DNA from: an uncultured Verrucomicrobiota bacterium
Lineage (GTDB): Bacteria > Verrucomicrobiota > Verrucomicrobiia > Opitutales > Intestinicryptomonadaceae
Reading direction: 5' to 3'
Assembly (NCBI GenBank): GCA_949293415.1
Contig: CASFDK010000037.1
Coordinates: 78,306 to 142,305, forward strand
DNA length: 64,000 nucleotides
The notes below the pieces were generated by a model. It searched no databases, was not told the origin of the DNA, and saw nothing but the letters and a program-made list of their open reading frames with translations. Position 1 is the stretch's first letter. Each line of letters starts with the position of its first letter. A program made the translations under genes and the position numbers. Shown here in pieces: positions 8,327 through 16,077 of this stretch.

Positions 8327-9487
8327 ATGAGCGATTCCTATACAGCTATTTTGGCACTCGAAGACGGCAGCGTCTTCAAGGGACGCGCGTTCGGCGCAAA
8401 GAAAACGGTCGTCGGCGAGGCGGTATTCAATACGTCGATGACGGGCTACCAAGAAGTTCTTACCGACCCATCCTATTTCGGTCAAATCGTGACGATGACG
8501 GCGGTCGAAGTGGGCAATTACGGCGTAAACAAGGCGGATGAAGAGTCCGACGGCATCAAGGTCAGGGGCTTTGTGGTGCGCGAAGTAAGCCCGATTCCGA
8601 GCAGCTGGCGCAGCGAGCAGTCGATTCAGGAATATCTCGAAAAGGGCGGCGTGCCGGCAATCAGCGGGGTAGACACCCGCGCAATAACAAAAAAACTGCG
8701 CAGCGCGGGCGCGATGAAGGCCTGCCTTTCGACCGAGGGAATTTCGGCGGAAGAGGCCGTGGCAAAGGCGTGCGGCTGGGAAGGTCTGGTCGGTATCGAC
8801 TACGTTAGGGAGGTAACCTGCAAGACCCCCTACAAGTTCGACGTTGACGGCGAAATTTTGAAGCCCTTTACCGTCGAGGGAACTACGCTCTACAATTTCA
8901 AGCGCACGGCTCCGCTTTTCAAATGCGCGGCAATCGACTACGGCGCGAAAACTTCCATTTTCAAGCGTCTGGCGTTCCACGGTTTCGACGTGACGGTTTT
9001 CCCCGCCGACACTCCCGCCGAAAAAATCGTCGAATTTTCGCCCGATGCGGTATTCCTTTCCAACGGCCCCGGCGACCCGTCGGCGGTTCATTACGCGCAT
9101 GAATGCGTGTCGAAGCTTATCCAAAAGTATCCGACGTTCGGTATTTGTCTGGGACACCAGATAATCACGCACGCAATCGGCGCGCACACATACAAGCTCA
9201 AGTTCGGGCACAGGGGCGGGAACCAGCCCGTAAAGAATCTCGAAACGGGCATTGTTTCGATTACGTCGCAAAACCACGGTTTTGCCGCCGACGCAAAAGC
9301 AGTGGAAAACGCGGGCGCAATCGTTACGGAAATCAACCTCAACGACAACACGGTCGAGGGGCTGCGCCACAAAGATCTGCCCGTGTTCTCGGTTCAGTAC
9401 CACCCTGAGGCAGCCCCCGGTCCGAACGATGCGGACGGGCTCTTTGCCGACTTCCACAAACTCGTATCAAAAGTTTGCGGAAAATAA
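8327..9487 (+). CDS. carA: Carbamoyl-phosphate synthase small (glutaminase) subunit
   Basis: 386 residues, the length of known CarA proteins. The N-terminal CPSase domain contains NTSMTGYQEVLTDPSY. The C-terminal class I glutamine amidotransferase has GPGDP, the nucleophile Cys274 in GICLGHQ, and the His359/Glu361 pair in YHPEAAPGP. It supplies ammonia from glutamine to CarB for carbamoyl phosphate, feeding arginine and pyrimidine synthesis. The large subunit gene carB is not in the window, so the pair is split in this genome. No clear ribosome binding site precedes the ATG. Confidence 0.96.
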   Translation: MSDSYTAILALEDGSVFKGRAFGAKKTVVGEAVFNTSMTGYQEVLTDPSYFGQIVTMTAVEVGNYGVNKADEESDGIKVRGFVVREVSPIPSSWRSEQSIQEYLEKGGVPAISGVDTRAITKKLRSAGAMKACLSTEGISAEEAVAKACGWEGLVGIDYVREVTCKTPYKFDVDGEILKPFTVEGTTLYNFKRTAPLFKCAAIDYGAKTSIFKRLAFHGFDVTVFPADTPAEKIVEFSPDAVFLSNGPGDPSAVHYAHECVSKLIQKYPTFGICLGHQIITHAIGAHTYKLKFGHRGGNQPVKNLETGIVSITSQNHGFAADAKAVENAGAIVTEINLNDNTVEGLRHKDLPVFSVQYHPEAAPGPNDADGLFADFHKLVSKVCGK

Positions 9488-9496
9488 AAAAAACGC

Positions 9497-9526
9497 TTGA
9501 CTTCGTTTTTTCGAAGCATCTAATGC
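9497..9526 (+). promoter_or_regulatory. Candidate sigma-70 promoter of the aldolase attenuator
   Basis: TTGACT (9497-9502), 18-base spacer, TAATGC (9521-9526). It lies just downstream of carA and about 10 bases before the predicted start of the leader transcript, which then carries the leader peptide and terminator. Confidence 0.5.
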
Positions 9527-9542
9527 GGCAGTAATAAATTTT

Positions 9543-9605
9543 ATGCAAAACTTTTCGGCAGCCTATTACTTTTACTTTAGCTTTCCAAACAAAGGCGTTC
9601 GGTAG
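9543..9605 (+). CDS. Phe/Tyr-rich attenuation leader peptide
   Basis: A 20-codon reading frame whose product contains AAYYFYFSF. Seven of 20 residues are Phe or Tyr, five of them consecutive. This is the composition of known leader peptides such as those of E. coli pheA and pheST. It sits between a candidate promoter and a terminator, and its stop codon region (9595-9602) is complementary to the left arm of the terminator stem. It should act as a sensor of charged tRNA-Phe/tRNA-Tyr rather than as a functional protein. The ribosome binding site is not obvious, which is the weakest part of the case. Confidence 0.65.
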   Translation: MQNFSAAYYFYFSFPNKGVR

Positions 9606-9645
9606 GCGGTTTGCCCGTATTTGCATATAGAAAAAACCCGAACGC
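9595..9645 (+). promoter_or_regulatory. Antiterminator helix of the attenuator
   Basis: GCGTTCGG at 9595-9602 is exactly complementary to CCGAACGC at 9638-9645. The second segment is also the left half of the terminator, so the two structures exclude each other. A ribosome stalled at the Phe/Tyr codons (9564-9584) would leave 9595-9602 free and favour the antiterminator. A ribosome that reaches the stop codon would cover it and let the terminator form. Confidence 0.6.
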
Positions 9646-9664
9646 TGAGGCGGTCGGGTTTTTT
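9637..9664 (+). terminator. Attenuator terminator upstream of the aldolase-like genes
   Basis: Stem CCCGA-a-CGC / GCG-g-TCGGG with TGAG loop, then six T (9659-9664). It lies 36 bases before the start codon of the first HMGL-like gene, with no room for a full promoter in between. It must therefore be passed or regulated for the gene to be expressed. Confidence 0.85.
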
Positions 9665-9700
9665 ATTTTCAAAATTTAATTTCAACATCAAGGAAACACA

Positions 9701-10696
9701 ATGAATCAGAAATCAATGAACAGTTCCGCGAAGCACTCGGGTAGATGGGTCGGCTTCAGGAAAGAGTTAAAAGTGCTCGACTGCACAATCAGAGACGGCG
9801 GTCTTATGAACTCCAGCCGCTTTGACGACAAAACCGTGCGCGCCGTATACGATGCCTGCGCCGACGCGGGTATCGACTATATGGAAATCGGCTACAAGAA
9901 CAGCAAGACCATTTACAACCCCGCCGATTTCGGAGACTGGCGTTTCTGCGACGAAGACGCAGTCAAGCGTATCGTAGGCGACAACAAGCGCGACATCAAA
10001 ATTTCCGTTATGGCGGACGCCGCGAAGAGCGACTACAAAACCGAGCTCGGTCCCAAGTCGGAGAGCCTTATCGATATGGTGCGCATTGCAACGTACATCC
10101 ACCAGATTCCGCTCGCGCTCGATATGATTAAGCACTGCACCGATATGGGCTACGAGACAACCGTGAACATTATGGCAGTTTCGACGGTGCGCGAAAGCGA
10201 GCTTGACGAAGGTCTGGAAATGTTCGGCGAAAGCGGAGTCGGTTCCATCTACCTCGTCGACAGTTTCGGATCGCTCTACAGCGAACAAATCCGCTATATG
10301 ATGGCGAAATACATGCGTATCGCGCACGAATACGGTAAGGAAATCGGCATACACGCGCACAACAATCTGCAGCTTGCCTTCGCCAACACGATAGAGGCGA
10401 TTGTCTGCGGCGCGAACATGGTCGACGGCACGCTTGCGGGTCTCGGACGCGGCGCGGGCAACTGTCCGCTCGAACTGCTCGTGGGCTTCCTTCACAATCC
10501 GCGCTACACAATCCGTCCGCTGCTCGAATGCGTCGAAAAGGAAATAGAACCTATGCGCGAAAAGCTCGGCTGGGGCTTCGACTATCCGTACATGGTAACG
10601 GGCTTCCTCAACCGCCACCCCAAGAGCGCGATGGAATACAACGAGTCCGACAAGCGCGGGCAGATTGTGAATTTCTACGACGACATGATGAAATAG
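9701..10696 (+). CDS. HMGL-like (DRE-TIM) aldolase-family protein, copy 1
   Basis: 331 residues with a good ribosome binding site (AAGGA, seven bases before the ATG). The TIM-barrel metallolyase signature is present: DCTIRDGG at 27-34 (the DRE-type motif, here with Asp in place of Glu), IHAHNN at 217-222 with two metal-binding histidines (218, 220), and GRGAGN at 249-254. The family includes 4-hydroxy-2-oxovalerate aldolase, 2-isopropylmalate synthase and relatives, which make or break C-C bonds next to a keto acid. The substrate cannot be told from sequence. Expression appears to be controlled by a Phe/Tyr attenuator. The next gene is a clear paralogue. Confidence 0.85.
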   Translation: MNQKSMNSSAKHSGRWVGFRKELKVLDCTIRDGGLMNSSRFDDKTVRAVYDACADAGIDYMEIGYKNSKTIYNPADFGDWRFCDEDAVKRIVGDNKRDIKISVMADAAKSDYKTELGPKSESLIDMVRIATYIHQIPLALDMIKHCTDMGYETTVNIMAVSTVRESELDEGLEMFGESGVGSIYLVDSFGSLYSEQIRYMMAKYMRIAHEYGKEIGIHAHNNLQLAFANTIEAIVCGANMVDGTLAGLGRGAGNCPLELLVGFLHNPRYTIRPLLECVEKEIEPMREKLGWGFDYPYMVTGFLNRHPKSAMEYNESDKRGQIVNFYDDMMK

Positions 10697-10707
10697 TTTA
10701 ACGAACC

Positions 10708-10739
10708 GCCGCACGCCGAAAACGGCGTGCGGCTTTTTT
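10708..10739 (+). terminator. Rho-independent terminator between the two aldolase-like genes
   Basis: Perfect 11-bp stem GCCGCACGCCG / CGGCGTGCGGC with AAAA loop and six T. It is strong enough to separate the transcription of the two paralogues unless read-through occurs. Confidence 0.93.
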
Positions 10740-10800
10740 GTACGCAATGAAAACTTTCAACGAGCGGAAGTCGGACGAAATCCACAGGGAGGTTATGGGG

Positions 10801-11754
10801 ATGATTCGTTCCGACGTAAAAGTTCTCGACTGCACTATACGCGACGGCGGCGCGGTCAACAACAGCCATTTCGACGACAGAACCGTGCGCGCCGTATACG
10901 ACGCCTGCGCCGACGCGGGCATCGACTATATGGAAATCGGTTACAAGAACGACGAAAAGTTCTTCGATCCTCAAAAATTCGGCAAATGGCGTTTCTGCCG
11001 CGAGGACGACATCAGGCGCATCGTCGGCGACAACAAGCGCGACATCAAGCTCGCCGCGATGCTCGATGCGGGCAAGTCGAATCCGCGGACTGCGCTTGTC
11101 GGAAAATCGGAAAGCCCAGTCGATTTGATACGCGTTGCAACATACGCAAAGACGCTTCCCGAAGCCCTCGATACCGTCGCGTACGCCGCCGATTTGGGCT
11201 ACGAGACGAGCGTGAACATTATGGCGGTTTCCACGCTTTCCGAGCGCGAGCTAAACCGCGTTTTCGAATCTGCTGCGGTGAGCCGCGCCGACATCGTTTA
11301 TATGATGGACAGTTTCGGCGGTCTCGACCCGCACAGGCTGCGCTACGTGCTTGCAAAGTGCCGCTACATCTGCGCAGAATCCGGCAAGCGGATAGGTATG
11401 CACATCCACGACAATCTGCAGCTTGCCTTCGCCAACACGATTGAGGCGGTGGTGGGCGGCGCGGACATCGTGGACTGTACGATTGCGGGAATGGGGCGCG
11501 GCGCGGGCAACTGTCGAACCGAATTGCTCGCGGGTTTTCTGCAAAATCCGCGTTTCCGCATTCGTCCGATACTCGAGTGCGTTCAGGACTGTATCGAGCC
11601 GCTGCGGAAAAAATATTCGTGGGGGTTCGACTACGCCTTTATGGCGACGGGGCTTGCGAATGTGCATCCGTCGGCGGCGATAGCCTACGGCAAGTCTTCG
11701 AAAAAACCGCCGCTTGCCGATTTCTTCGAAGATGTCGAAAACGCGCAGTCATAG
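10801..11754 (+). CDS. HMGL-like (DRE-TIM) aldolase-family protein, copy 2
   Basis: 317 residues from the ATG at 10801, chosen because a near-perfect AGGGAGG lies eight bases upstream. Longer in-frame starts at 10747 or 10738 lack one and would start almost on the terminator. It is closely similar to copy 1 along its length: shared VLDCTIRDGG, FDDxTVRAVYDACADAGIDYMEIGYKN, RRIVGDNKRDIK, HIHDNLQLAFANTIEA and GRGAGNC. The metal-binding pair is HIH-D here instead of HAH-N. The pair is a tandem duplication that has diverged, perhaps to different substrates or to form a heteromer. Substrate unknown. Confidence 0.84.
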   Translation: MIRSDVKVLDCTIRDGGAVNNSHFDDRTVRAVYDACADAGIDYMEIGYKNDEKFFDPQKFGKWRFCREDDIRRIVGDNKRDIKLAAMLDAGKSNPRTALVGKSESPVDLIRVATYAKTLPEALDTVAYAADLGYETSVNIMAVSTLSERELNRVFESAAVSRADIVYMMDSFGGLDPHRLRYVLAKCRYICAESGKRIGMHIHDNLQLAFANTIEAVVGGADIVDCTIAGMGRGAGNCRTELLAGFLQNPRFRIRPILECVQDCIEPLRKKYSWGFDYAFMATGLANVHPSAAIAYGKSSKKPPLADFFEDVENAQS

Positions 11755-11770
11755 GAAAATAAAAGGCACA

Positions 11771-11807
11771 AAAAAACGGGCAACCCCTTGCGGATTGTCC
11801 GTTTTTT
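11771..11807. terminator. Bidirectional terminator between convergent genes
   Basis: A6-CGGGCAA ... TTGTCCG-T6 gives a stem usable on both strands. It serves the second aldolase-like gene (plus) and prs (minus). Confidence 0.9.
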
Positions 11808-11826
11808 GCATTCGGTGTTTCCGAAA

Positions 11827-12780
11827 TTAGAAGCCCTTTACCTTGAAGAGCGACGTTACCGACATATTGTTGTGGATGCGCAGGATTGCTTCGGTGAGCA
11901 GGTTTGCGACACTCAAAACGGTAATCGGATAGTCCGCGTAGCGGGGATCGGGCGGAGTGGAGTCTGTAATAATGAGTTCGTCGAGCCACTTTTCAGAGAG
12001 TCTGTTGTACGCGCTGTCGGTCAGAACCGCGTGGGTAACCGCCGCGCGAACCGTCTTTGCGCCCTTGTCCTTGAGAATCTTCGCCGCGGCTGTGAGCGTG
12101 CCCGCGGTTTCCGTCATATCGTCGCAGATGAGGATGTCGCGGCCTTCCACTTCGCCCACAAGGCTTGTGGCTTCGACCACTTCCGCGCTGATTCTGCGCT
12201 TCGCGATAAAGCCCAACTGACAGTTGAAGAGCGTCGCGTACGCCTGTGCGCGCTTGAGACCGCCCACGTCGGGCGCGAAAATCGTAAGGTTGTCGACGGG
12301 CTGGTTCTTCAGATATTCGTAGATGACGGGCGACGCGTAGAGGTGGTCGCAGGGAATGTCGAAGAAACCCTGAATCTGGTTGGCATGCAGGTCGAGGGTA
12401 AGGACTCTGTTTGCGCCCGCCGCCACGAGCAGGTTCGCCACGAGCTTTGCCGTAATCGGAACGCGCGGCTGGTCTTTTCTGTCTTGGCGCGCGTAGCCGA
12501 AAAAGGGAAGTACCGCCGTGATGCGCTTTGCCGAAGCCCTGCGCGCGGCGTCTATCATAATCAGCAGCTCCATAAAGCTGTCGTTTGTGGGACGGCTTGT
12601 GGGCTGGATGATGAACACGTCGTCGCCGCGGATATGGTCGATGATTTTTACGAAAGTTTCGCTGTCGGGAAAGGATTCGACCAATGCGTTTCCGAGCGGC
12701 AGCGACAACTGTTTACATATCGCTTCGGCGAGCGCGGGGTGCGTTCTACCTGTGAAGATTTTCAGATTGTCGATTTTCAT
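11827..12780 (-). CDS. prs: Ribose-phosphate pyrophosphokinase
   Basis: 317 residues, full length. It makes PRPP from ribose 5-phosphate and ATP for purine, pyrimidine, NAD, histidine and tryptophan synthesis. Visible motifs: FGYARQDRK (94-102), DLHANQIQGFF (130-140, with the metal-binding His), the flexible-loop KRR near 194-196, and the PRPP-binding loop CDDMTETAGT (219-228). In the last, the second acidic position is Glu where many homologues have Asp. It is transcribed alone, with a promoter at 12825-12852 and a shared terminator downstream. Confidence 0.96.
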   Translation of the reverse strand: MKIDNLKIFTGRTHPALAEAICKQLSLPLGNALVESFPDSETFVKIIDHIRGDDVFIIQPTSRPTNDSFMELLIMIDAARRASAKRITAVLPFFGYARQDRKDQPRVPITAKLVANLLVAAGANRVLTLDLHANQIQGFFDIPCDHLYASPVIYEYLKNQPVDNLTIFAPDVGGLKRAQAYATLFNCQLGFIAKRRISAEVVEATSLVGEVEGRDILICDDMTETAGTLTAAAKILKDKGAKTVRAAVTHAVLTDSAYNRLSEKWLDELIITDSTPPDPRYADYPITVLSVANLLTEAILRIHNNMSVTSLFKVKGF

Positions 12781-12824
12781 TAGTTTGCAGTGTTGCCTTT
12801 TGGGGCGTTAAACCAATTTTTACA

Positions 12825-12852
12825 AAGCTAATTCGGCGCATTTTGAAGTCAA
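12825..12852 (-). promoter_or_regulatory. Candidate sigma-70 promoter of prs
   Basis: On the minus strand TTGACT, 16 bases, TAGCTT. The predicted start of transcription is about 38 bases before the prs ATG. Confidence 0.5.
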
Positions 12853-12980
12853 GAGCAAAACGCGCCGATACGCAGGAATCGGAATCCGCGAAAAACGCGG
12901 TCGGCGGTTTTACAAATGGTTGACTTGCGCAATGAATCTGATAACGGTGTAGGCTTTTAATTGAAAATTTCGGCGCAAAA

Positions 12981-13814
12981 ATGTGGTATTATGTCAAAGA
13001 CGGTCGGAAAGTCGGTCCGATTTCGGACGCGGCGATGGTGGGGCTTGTCTTATCGGGAAAAGTCGGCAGGCAGACCAAGGTTTGGACTCCGTACCAAAAA
13101 GACTGGTGTGCGTTCGAGCAGTCATCTCTCTTTCTCCGTATGTCGTCCGTCAGGAGCAGCAGGCATCTTGTGCAGCTCGACAAAATTACGCACGTTTTCA
13201 GGGCGTTAATGGTGGTTCTCGTCGTCTGTCTGGGCTACCAGATTTTCTTTCAGAACGAAACGCTCGACTCCTATTCCAGCTTTCTGACCGTTTCGAACGC
13301 GGTGGACAGGCTTGAGGTGTCGCTTCTCTGCGCCGAGAACGCTATGCTCAACAGGCTGATTTCGCTTATCATATTCGGGCTGTTTGTGGCGACCGCCGTC
13401 TGCGGATTCAAGTGGATGAAGTCGGCGGCGACCGTTTCGAAACTCATTTCGAAGAGGTTTCCGTATTCGGTCGCGATGGCTACGTGGTCGTTTTTCATTC
13501 CGATTCTCAATCTGATTGTTCCCTACGGCATTGTAATGCACACGTTCGCTTCGTCGATGAAGGGCAGGCGTTTCGGAGTATGGCATTTCACCCTCGTGTT
13601 TATGTGGGGCGTATTTTGGTTCGCTTCGCTCGCATTTCTGTTCGCGTCGACGTATCTGATTCCGTCGAAATGTCCGTCCGAGCTGATTGTTCCGTTTTAC
13701 CACGCGAAGATTTTCGTCTCTTCCGTGTACGCCATAGCGGTTCTGATTACGCTTGCGATTGTATCGGCTATTTATTCGTATCAACGCAACTATCTGAAAC
13801 ACTTCACGCGGTAG
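12981..13814 (+). CDS. GYF_2 (DUF4339) domain integral membrane protein
   Basis: 277 residues. Residues 1-47 match the GYF_2/DUF4339 pattern (WYYVKDGRKVGPIS ... LVLSGKV ... VWTPYQKDWCAF), a small domain fused to many bacterial membrane proteins and thought to bind peptides. The rest has about five hydrophobic segments, near 75-95, 122-143, 162-185, 203-225 and 240-263, resembling DUF4328-type proteins. It is expected in the inner membrane with the GYF_2 domain in the cytoplasm. Function unknown. It stands alone between divergent prs and a convergent phosphatase gene. Confidence 0.75.
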   Translation: MWYYVKDGRKVGPISDAAMVGLVLSGKVGRQTKVWTPYQKDWCAFEQSSLFLRMSSVRSSRHLVQLDKITHVFRALMVVLVVCLGYQIFFQNETLDSYSSFLTVSNAVDRLEVSLLCAENAMLNRLISLIIFGLFVATAVCGFKWMKSAATVSKLISKRFPYSVAMATWSFFIPILNLIVPYGIVMHTFASSMKGRRFGVWHFTLVFMWGVFWFASLAFLFASTYLIPSKCPSELIVPFYHAKIFVSSVYAIAVLITLAIVSAIYSYQRNYLKHFTR

Positions 13815-13845
13815 TCCTGCCGTACAGTTCCGTTCTTTTCGGCAA

Positions 13846-14856
13846 TCAGTTCGTTTTCGCCTTCGAAAAGTCGAGGTCAACGTATACGGGGTAGTGGTCG
13901 CTTGCGCCGTCTATCCCCCTGAATATTCCCGCCTTGCCCGCGACGAATTCCGCCATTTGCGGAGAAACCAAAAAGAAATCGTATCTGAACGCCGCGTTCT
14001 TTTTCGTCCATATGTATGTGTGCGGCATTCCCGCCGAATCGGATTGTTCGAGAAGCCCGAGTTTCAGATTTTTCAGATTGCGCAAAAGCGCCTGCGATGG
14101 CTCCTGATTGAAGTCGCCCGCCATAATTACGTTTTGCCTTTTCCCGATTTCCGAAACGATTCTTGCGTCTATCGCCCGCAACTCCGCGAATCTGAACGGC
14201 ATGAAATTTTCGTCCGACTTCCGCGCGCCCTGCGGACTTTTAAGATGAACCGCAAATGCGTGCCACTTTGTGCCGAGTGTCTCGAAGCTTGCGCCGAGCG
14301 TTCCGCGCGGCGAGTATCGGTTGTCGCCGCGGAACGGGAATTTTATGTCGCAACAGTCCACAAACCTTTCGGGCTTTATGCGCGAAAGTATCGCAAGGCG
14401 CGACGACGAATCGTAGCGGGTCGTCGAAATGTAGTTGTAGACAAGCCCGTCCTTTGCCAAGTCGTTGCGCAGTTCCTTCAGAAATTCGATGTCGCCCATC
14501 TCGTCGATTAGCACTACGTCGGCGTTTATGGCAACGAGCGCGCGGCGCAGGGCGGCTTTTTCGGCTTCGGGTTTCGGAGCCTGTATGTACTTGCCGTCGA
14601 CGCGCCGCCCCGCAACCGAGTAGTTGCGGACGTTCCACGTGCAGATGCGCACCTTGCCCGATTCGGCGGATTCCTTGGCGGGAATGTCGTCGAAGACCTC
14701 CGCAGATTTGCCGGATCGGGTATCGGTGTCGGGGGCGAACAACGACCAAAGCGTCCAGAGCGCGAGCAGAACCGCCGCCTGCAGGGCGCGTTTGGGTGTC
14801 AACTTGGGCGCGCGTTTCGGCGGGCGCAACCTACGGTTGGTAGGGGGATTTCTCAC
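13846..14856 (-). CDS. Endonuclease/exonuclease/phosphatase-family protein, membrane anchored
   Basis: 336 residues. A basic N-terminus (RRLRPPKRAPKLTPKR) is followed by one hydrophobic segment near 26-41 (LQAAVLLALWTLWSLF), then the EEP fold. Motifs: ICTWNVRNYS (metal/substrate Asn), LIDEMGD (the metal-binding Glu), HLKSPQG, MAGDFNQEP (catalytic Asp and Asn) and GASDHYPVYVD (catalytic His). It probably hydrolyses a phosphodiester or phosphomonoester at the outer face of the inner membrane. Substrate unknown. Its 5' end overlaps the 3' end of riboflavin synthase by 26 bases, so the two are co-transcribed. Confidence 0.82.
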   Translation of the reverse strand: MRNPPTNRRLRPPKRAPKLTPKRALQAAVLLALWTLWSLFAPDTDTRSGKSAEVFDDIPAKESAESGKVRICTWNVRNYSVAGRRVDGKYIQAPKPEAEKAALRRALVAINADVVLIDEMGDIEFLKELRNDLAKDGLVYNYISTTRYDSSSRLAILSRIKPERFVDCCDIKFPFRGDNRYSPRGTLGASFETLGTKWHAFAVHLKSPQGARKSDENFMPFRFAELRAIDARIVSEIGKRQNVIMAGDFNQEPSQALLRNLKNLKLGLLEQSDSAGMPHTYIWTKKNAAFRYDFFLVSPQMAEFVAGKAGIFRGIDGASDHYPVYVDLDFSKAKTN

Positions 14857-15448
14857 GGTTTCCCGAAGCTATTTTCTCTACGTATTTTGCGAGGATGTCG
14901 AATTCGAGGTTCACGAATTTTCCCGCCTTGCAGTCTTTCAGGTTCGTCACTTCAAGCGTGTGCGGAATCAGCCACACGGCGAGCGAGTCGGCGCGGGCTT
15001 CGGCAATCGTAAGCGAAATGCCGTCGATGGCGATGCTGCCCTTGTAGACTATGTAGTTGGAAAATTCCTTCGGCACCGCCACGCGCAGGTAGTAGTTCTT
15101 TCCGCGCCGTTCGAAATCGAGCACGCTGCTGCGCGTATCGACGTGCCCGCTGACGAAGTGCCCGCCGAGCCGCGCGTTTGCGGCAAGCGGTCTTTCGAGG
15201 TTTACGAGCGAGCCGCGAACGAGCCCTTCGAAGCTCGTAAGCCTTATGGTCTCTTCGAGCAGTTCGAACGATACGACGTTTCCGTCGCGCCCGACGAGCG
15301 TCAGACAGCAGCCGTTACACGCGAGCGAGTCGCCCTCGGCGAGCGATTCGGCTATGAAAGCGGGTACGTCGAGCTTTAGCAGCCATGCTGCCTGTTTTTC
15401 CTCGAAAGAAACCACTTTCCCCGTGGCTTCGACAATGCCTGTAAACAT
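14831..15448 (-). CDS. ribE: Riboflavin synthase, alpha subunit
   Basis: 205 residues from the ATG at 15448, which is preceded by AAGGAG at six bases. The longer frame to 15517 lacks support. The N-terminus MFTGIVEATG is the family hallmark. Two lumazine-binding half-domains follow, with NGCCLTLV and GHFVSGHVDTRS in the first and second, and IDGISLTI in the repeat. It dismutates two 6,7-dimethyl-8-ribityllumazine molecules into riboflavin. No other rib genes are in the window. No FMN riboswitch is apparent in the short upstream gap. Confidence 0.94.
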   Translation of the reverse strand: MFTGIVEATGKVVSFEEKQAAWLLKLDVPAFIAESLAEGDSLACNGCCLTLVGRDGNVVSFELLEETIRLTSFEGLVRGSLVNLERPLAANARLGGHFVSGHVDTRSSVLDFERRGKNYYLRVAVPKEFSNYIVYKGSIAIDGISLTIAEARADSLAVWLIPHTLEVTNLKDCKAGKFVNLEFDILAKYVEKIASGNREKSPYQP

Positions 15449-15542
15449 CGGAACTCCTTTTTGTTGAAATGCGTTTTTGTTGGTCGGACACTTTAGTTTC
15501 GGAAAGCGTCTTGTCAAGGCGATTGCGGTTCCGCGCGGCGAG

Positions 15543-15923
15543 CTATTTCGAATAGCGGCGTTTCTTGGAGTAGAGGCGGTCGTGTATGACCTTTTCGAGC
15601 CGCAACAGCTGGTAGTCGGAACGCCGCGCCACTATCGACTCGAGATTCTCCATAAACGAGTCGGGCGTGTAGTTCGCCGATTCGAGCAGGTACATTATGA
15701 TTGCGTCACGATGGACGCGCAGGTACGACTTTTTCTCCTCGCCCTTCGGCGCGATTCCGTTCGAAGTGTGCCCCATTATTTTGCCCGTGTTGAAGCTGTC
15801 GCGCACGAATTGGTCTGACCTGCCGATTATGTTGCCCGCCTCCTTGGGGCTGAACCATTCCTGATTCTCGGGAACGAGCGAGGCGAAATGTTCGCTCGGG
15901 TCTATCGGATGTCCGTTTTTCAT
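15543..15923 (-). CDS. Small helix-turn-helix protein (MerR/excisionase-like)
   Basis: 126 residues. Residues 22-50 (EWFSPKEAGNIIGRSDQFVRDSFNTGKIMG) read as a winged helix-turn-helix of the HTH_17/excisionase type, followed by a wing with SYLRVHRDAIIMYLLES. The C-terminal third is basic (RRSDYQLLRLEKVIHDRLYSKKRRYSK). It is probably a DNA-binding regulator. It is transcribed divergently from an XRE-type regulator across an extremely AT-rich spacer with a perfect 20-bp palindrome. AAGGAG is present 12 bases upstream of the ATG. Confidence 0.65.
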   Translation of the reverse strand: MKNGHPIDPSEHFASLVPENQEWFSPKEAGNIIGRSDQFVRDSFNTGKIMGHTSNGIAPKGEEKKSYLRVHRDAIIMYLLESANYTPDSFMENLESIVARRSDYQLLRLEKVIHDRLYSKKRRYSK

Positions 15924-16022
15924 TTTCCGTCTGTCTCCTTATTGCGTTTTTGTAATAATATATATAATATGTAATTATTTTGGTTGAGATTTATTTATTT
16001 TGGTGCATCATAAAAAGGGAAA

Positions 16023-16042
16023 CAATTATTATATAATAATTG
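16023..16042. promoter_or_regulatory. Perfect 20-bp palindrome, candidate operator
   Basis: CAATTATTAT followed by its exact reverse complement ATAATAATTG. It lies between two divergent HTH genes, 35 bases before the start of the XRE gene, in a spacer that is far more AT-rich than the rest of the window. Confidence 0.5.
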
Positions 16043-16077
16043 ATAATGTCAATTAAAAAATAGAAAAATTCTACTTT

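Noticed and set aside
12920..12948. TTGACT upstream of the GYF_2 gene as promoter
   Set aside because: No acceptable -10 at 16-18 bases spacing.
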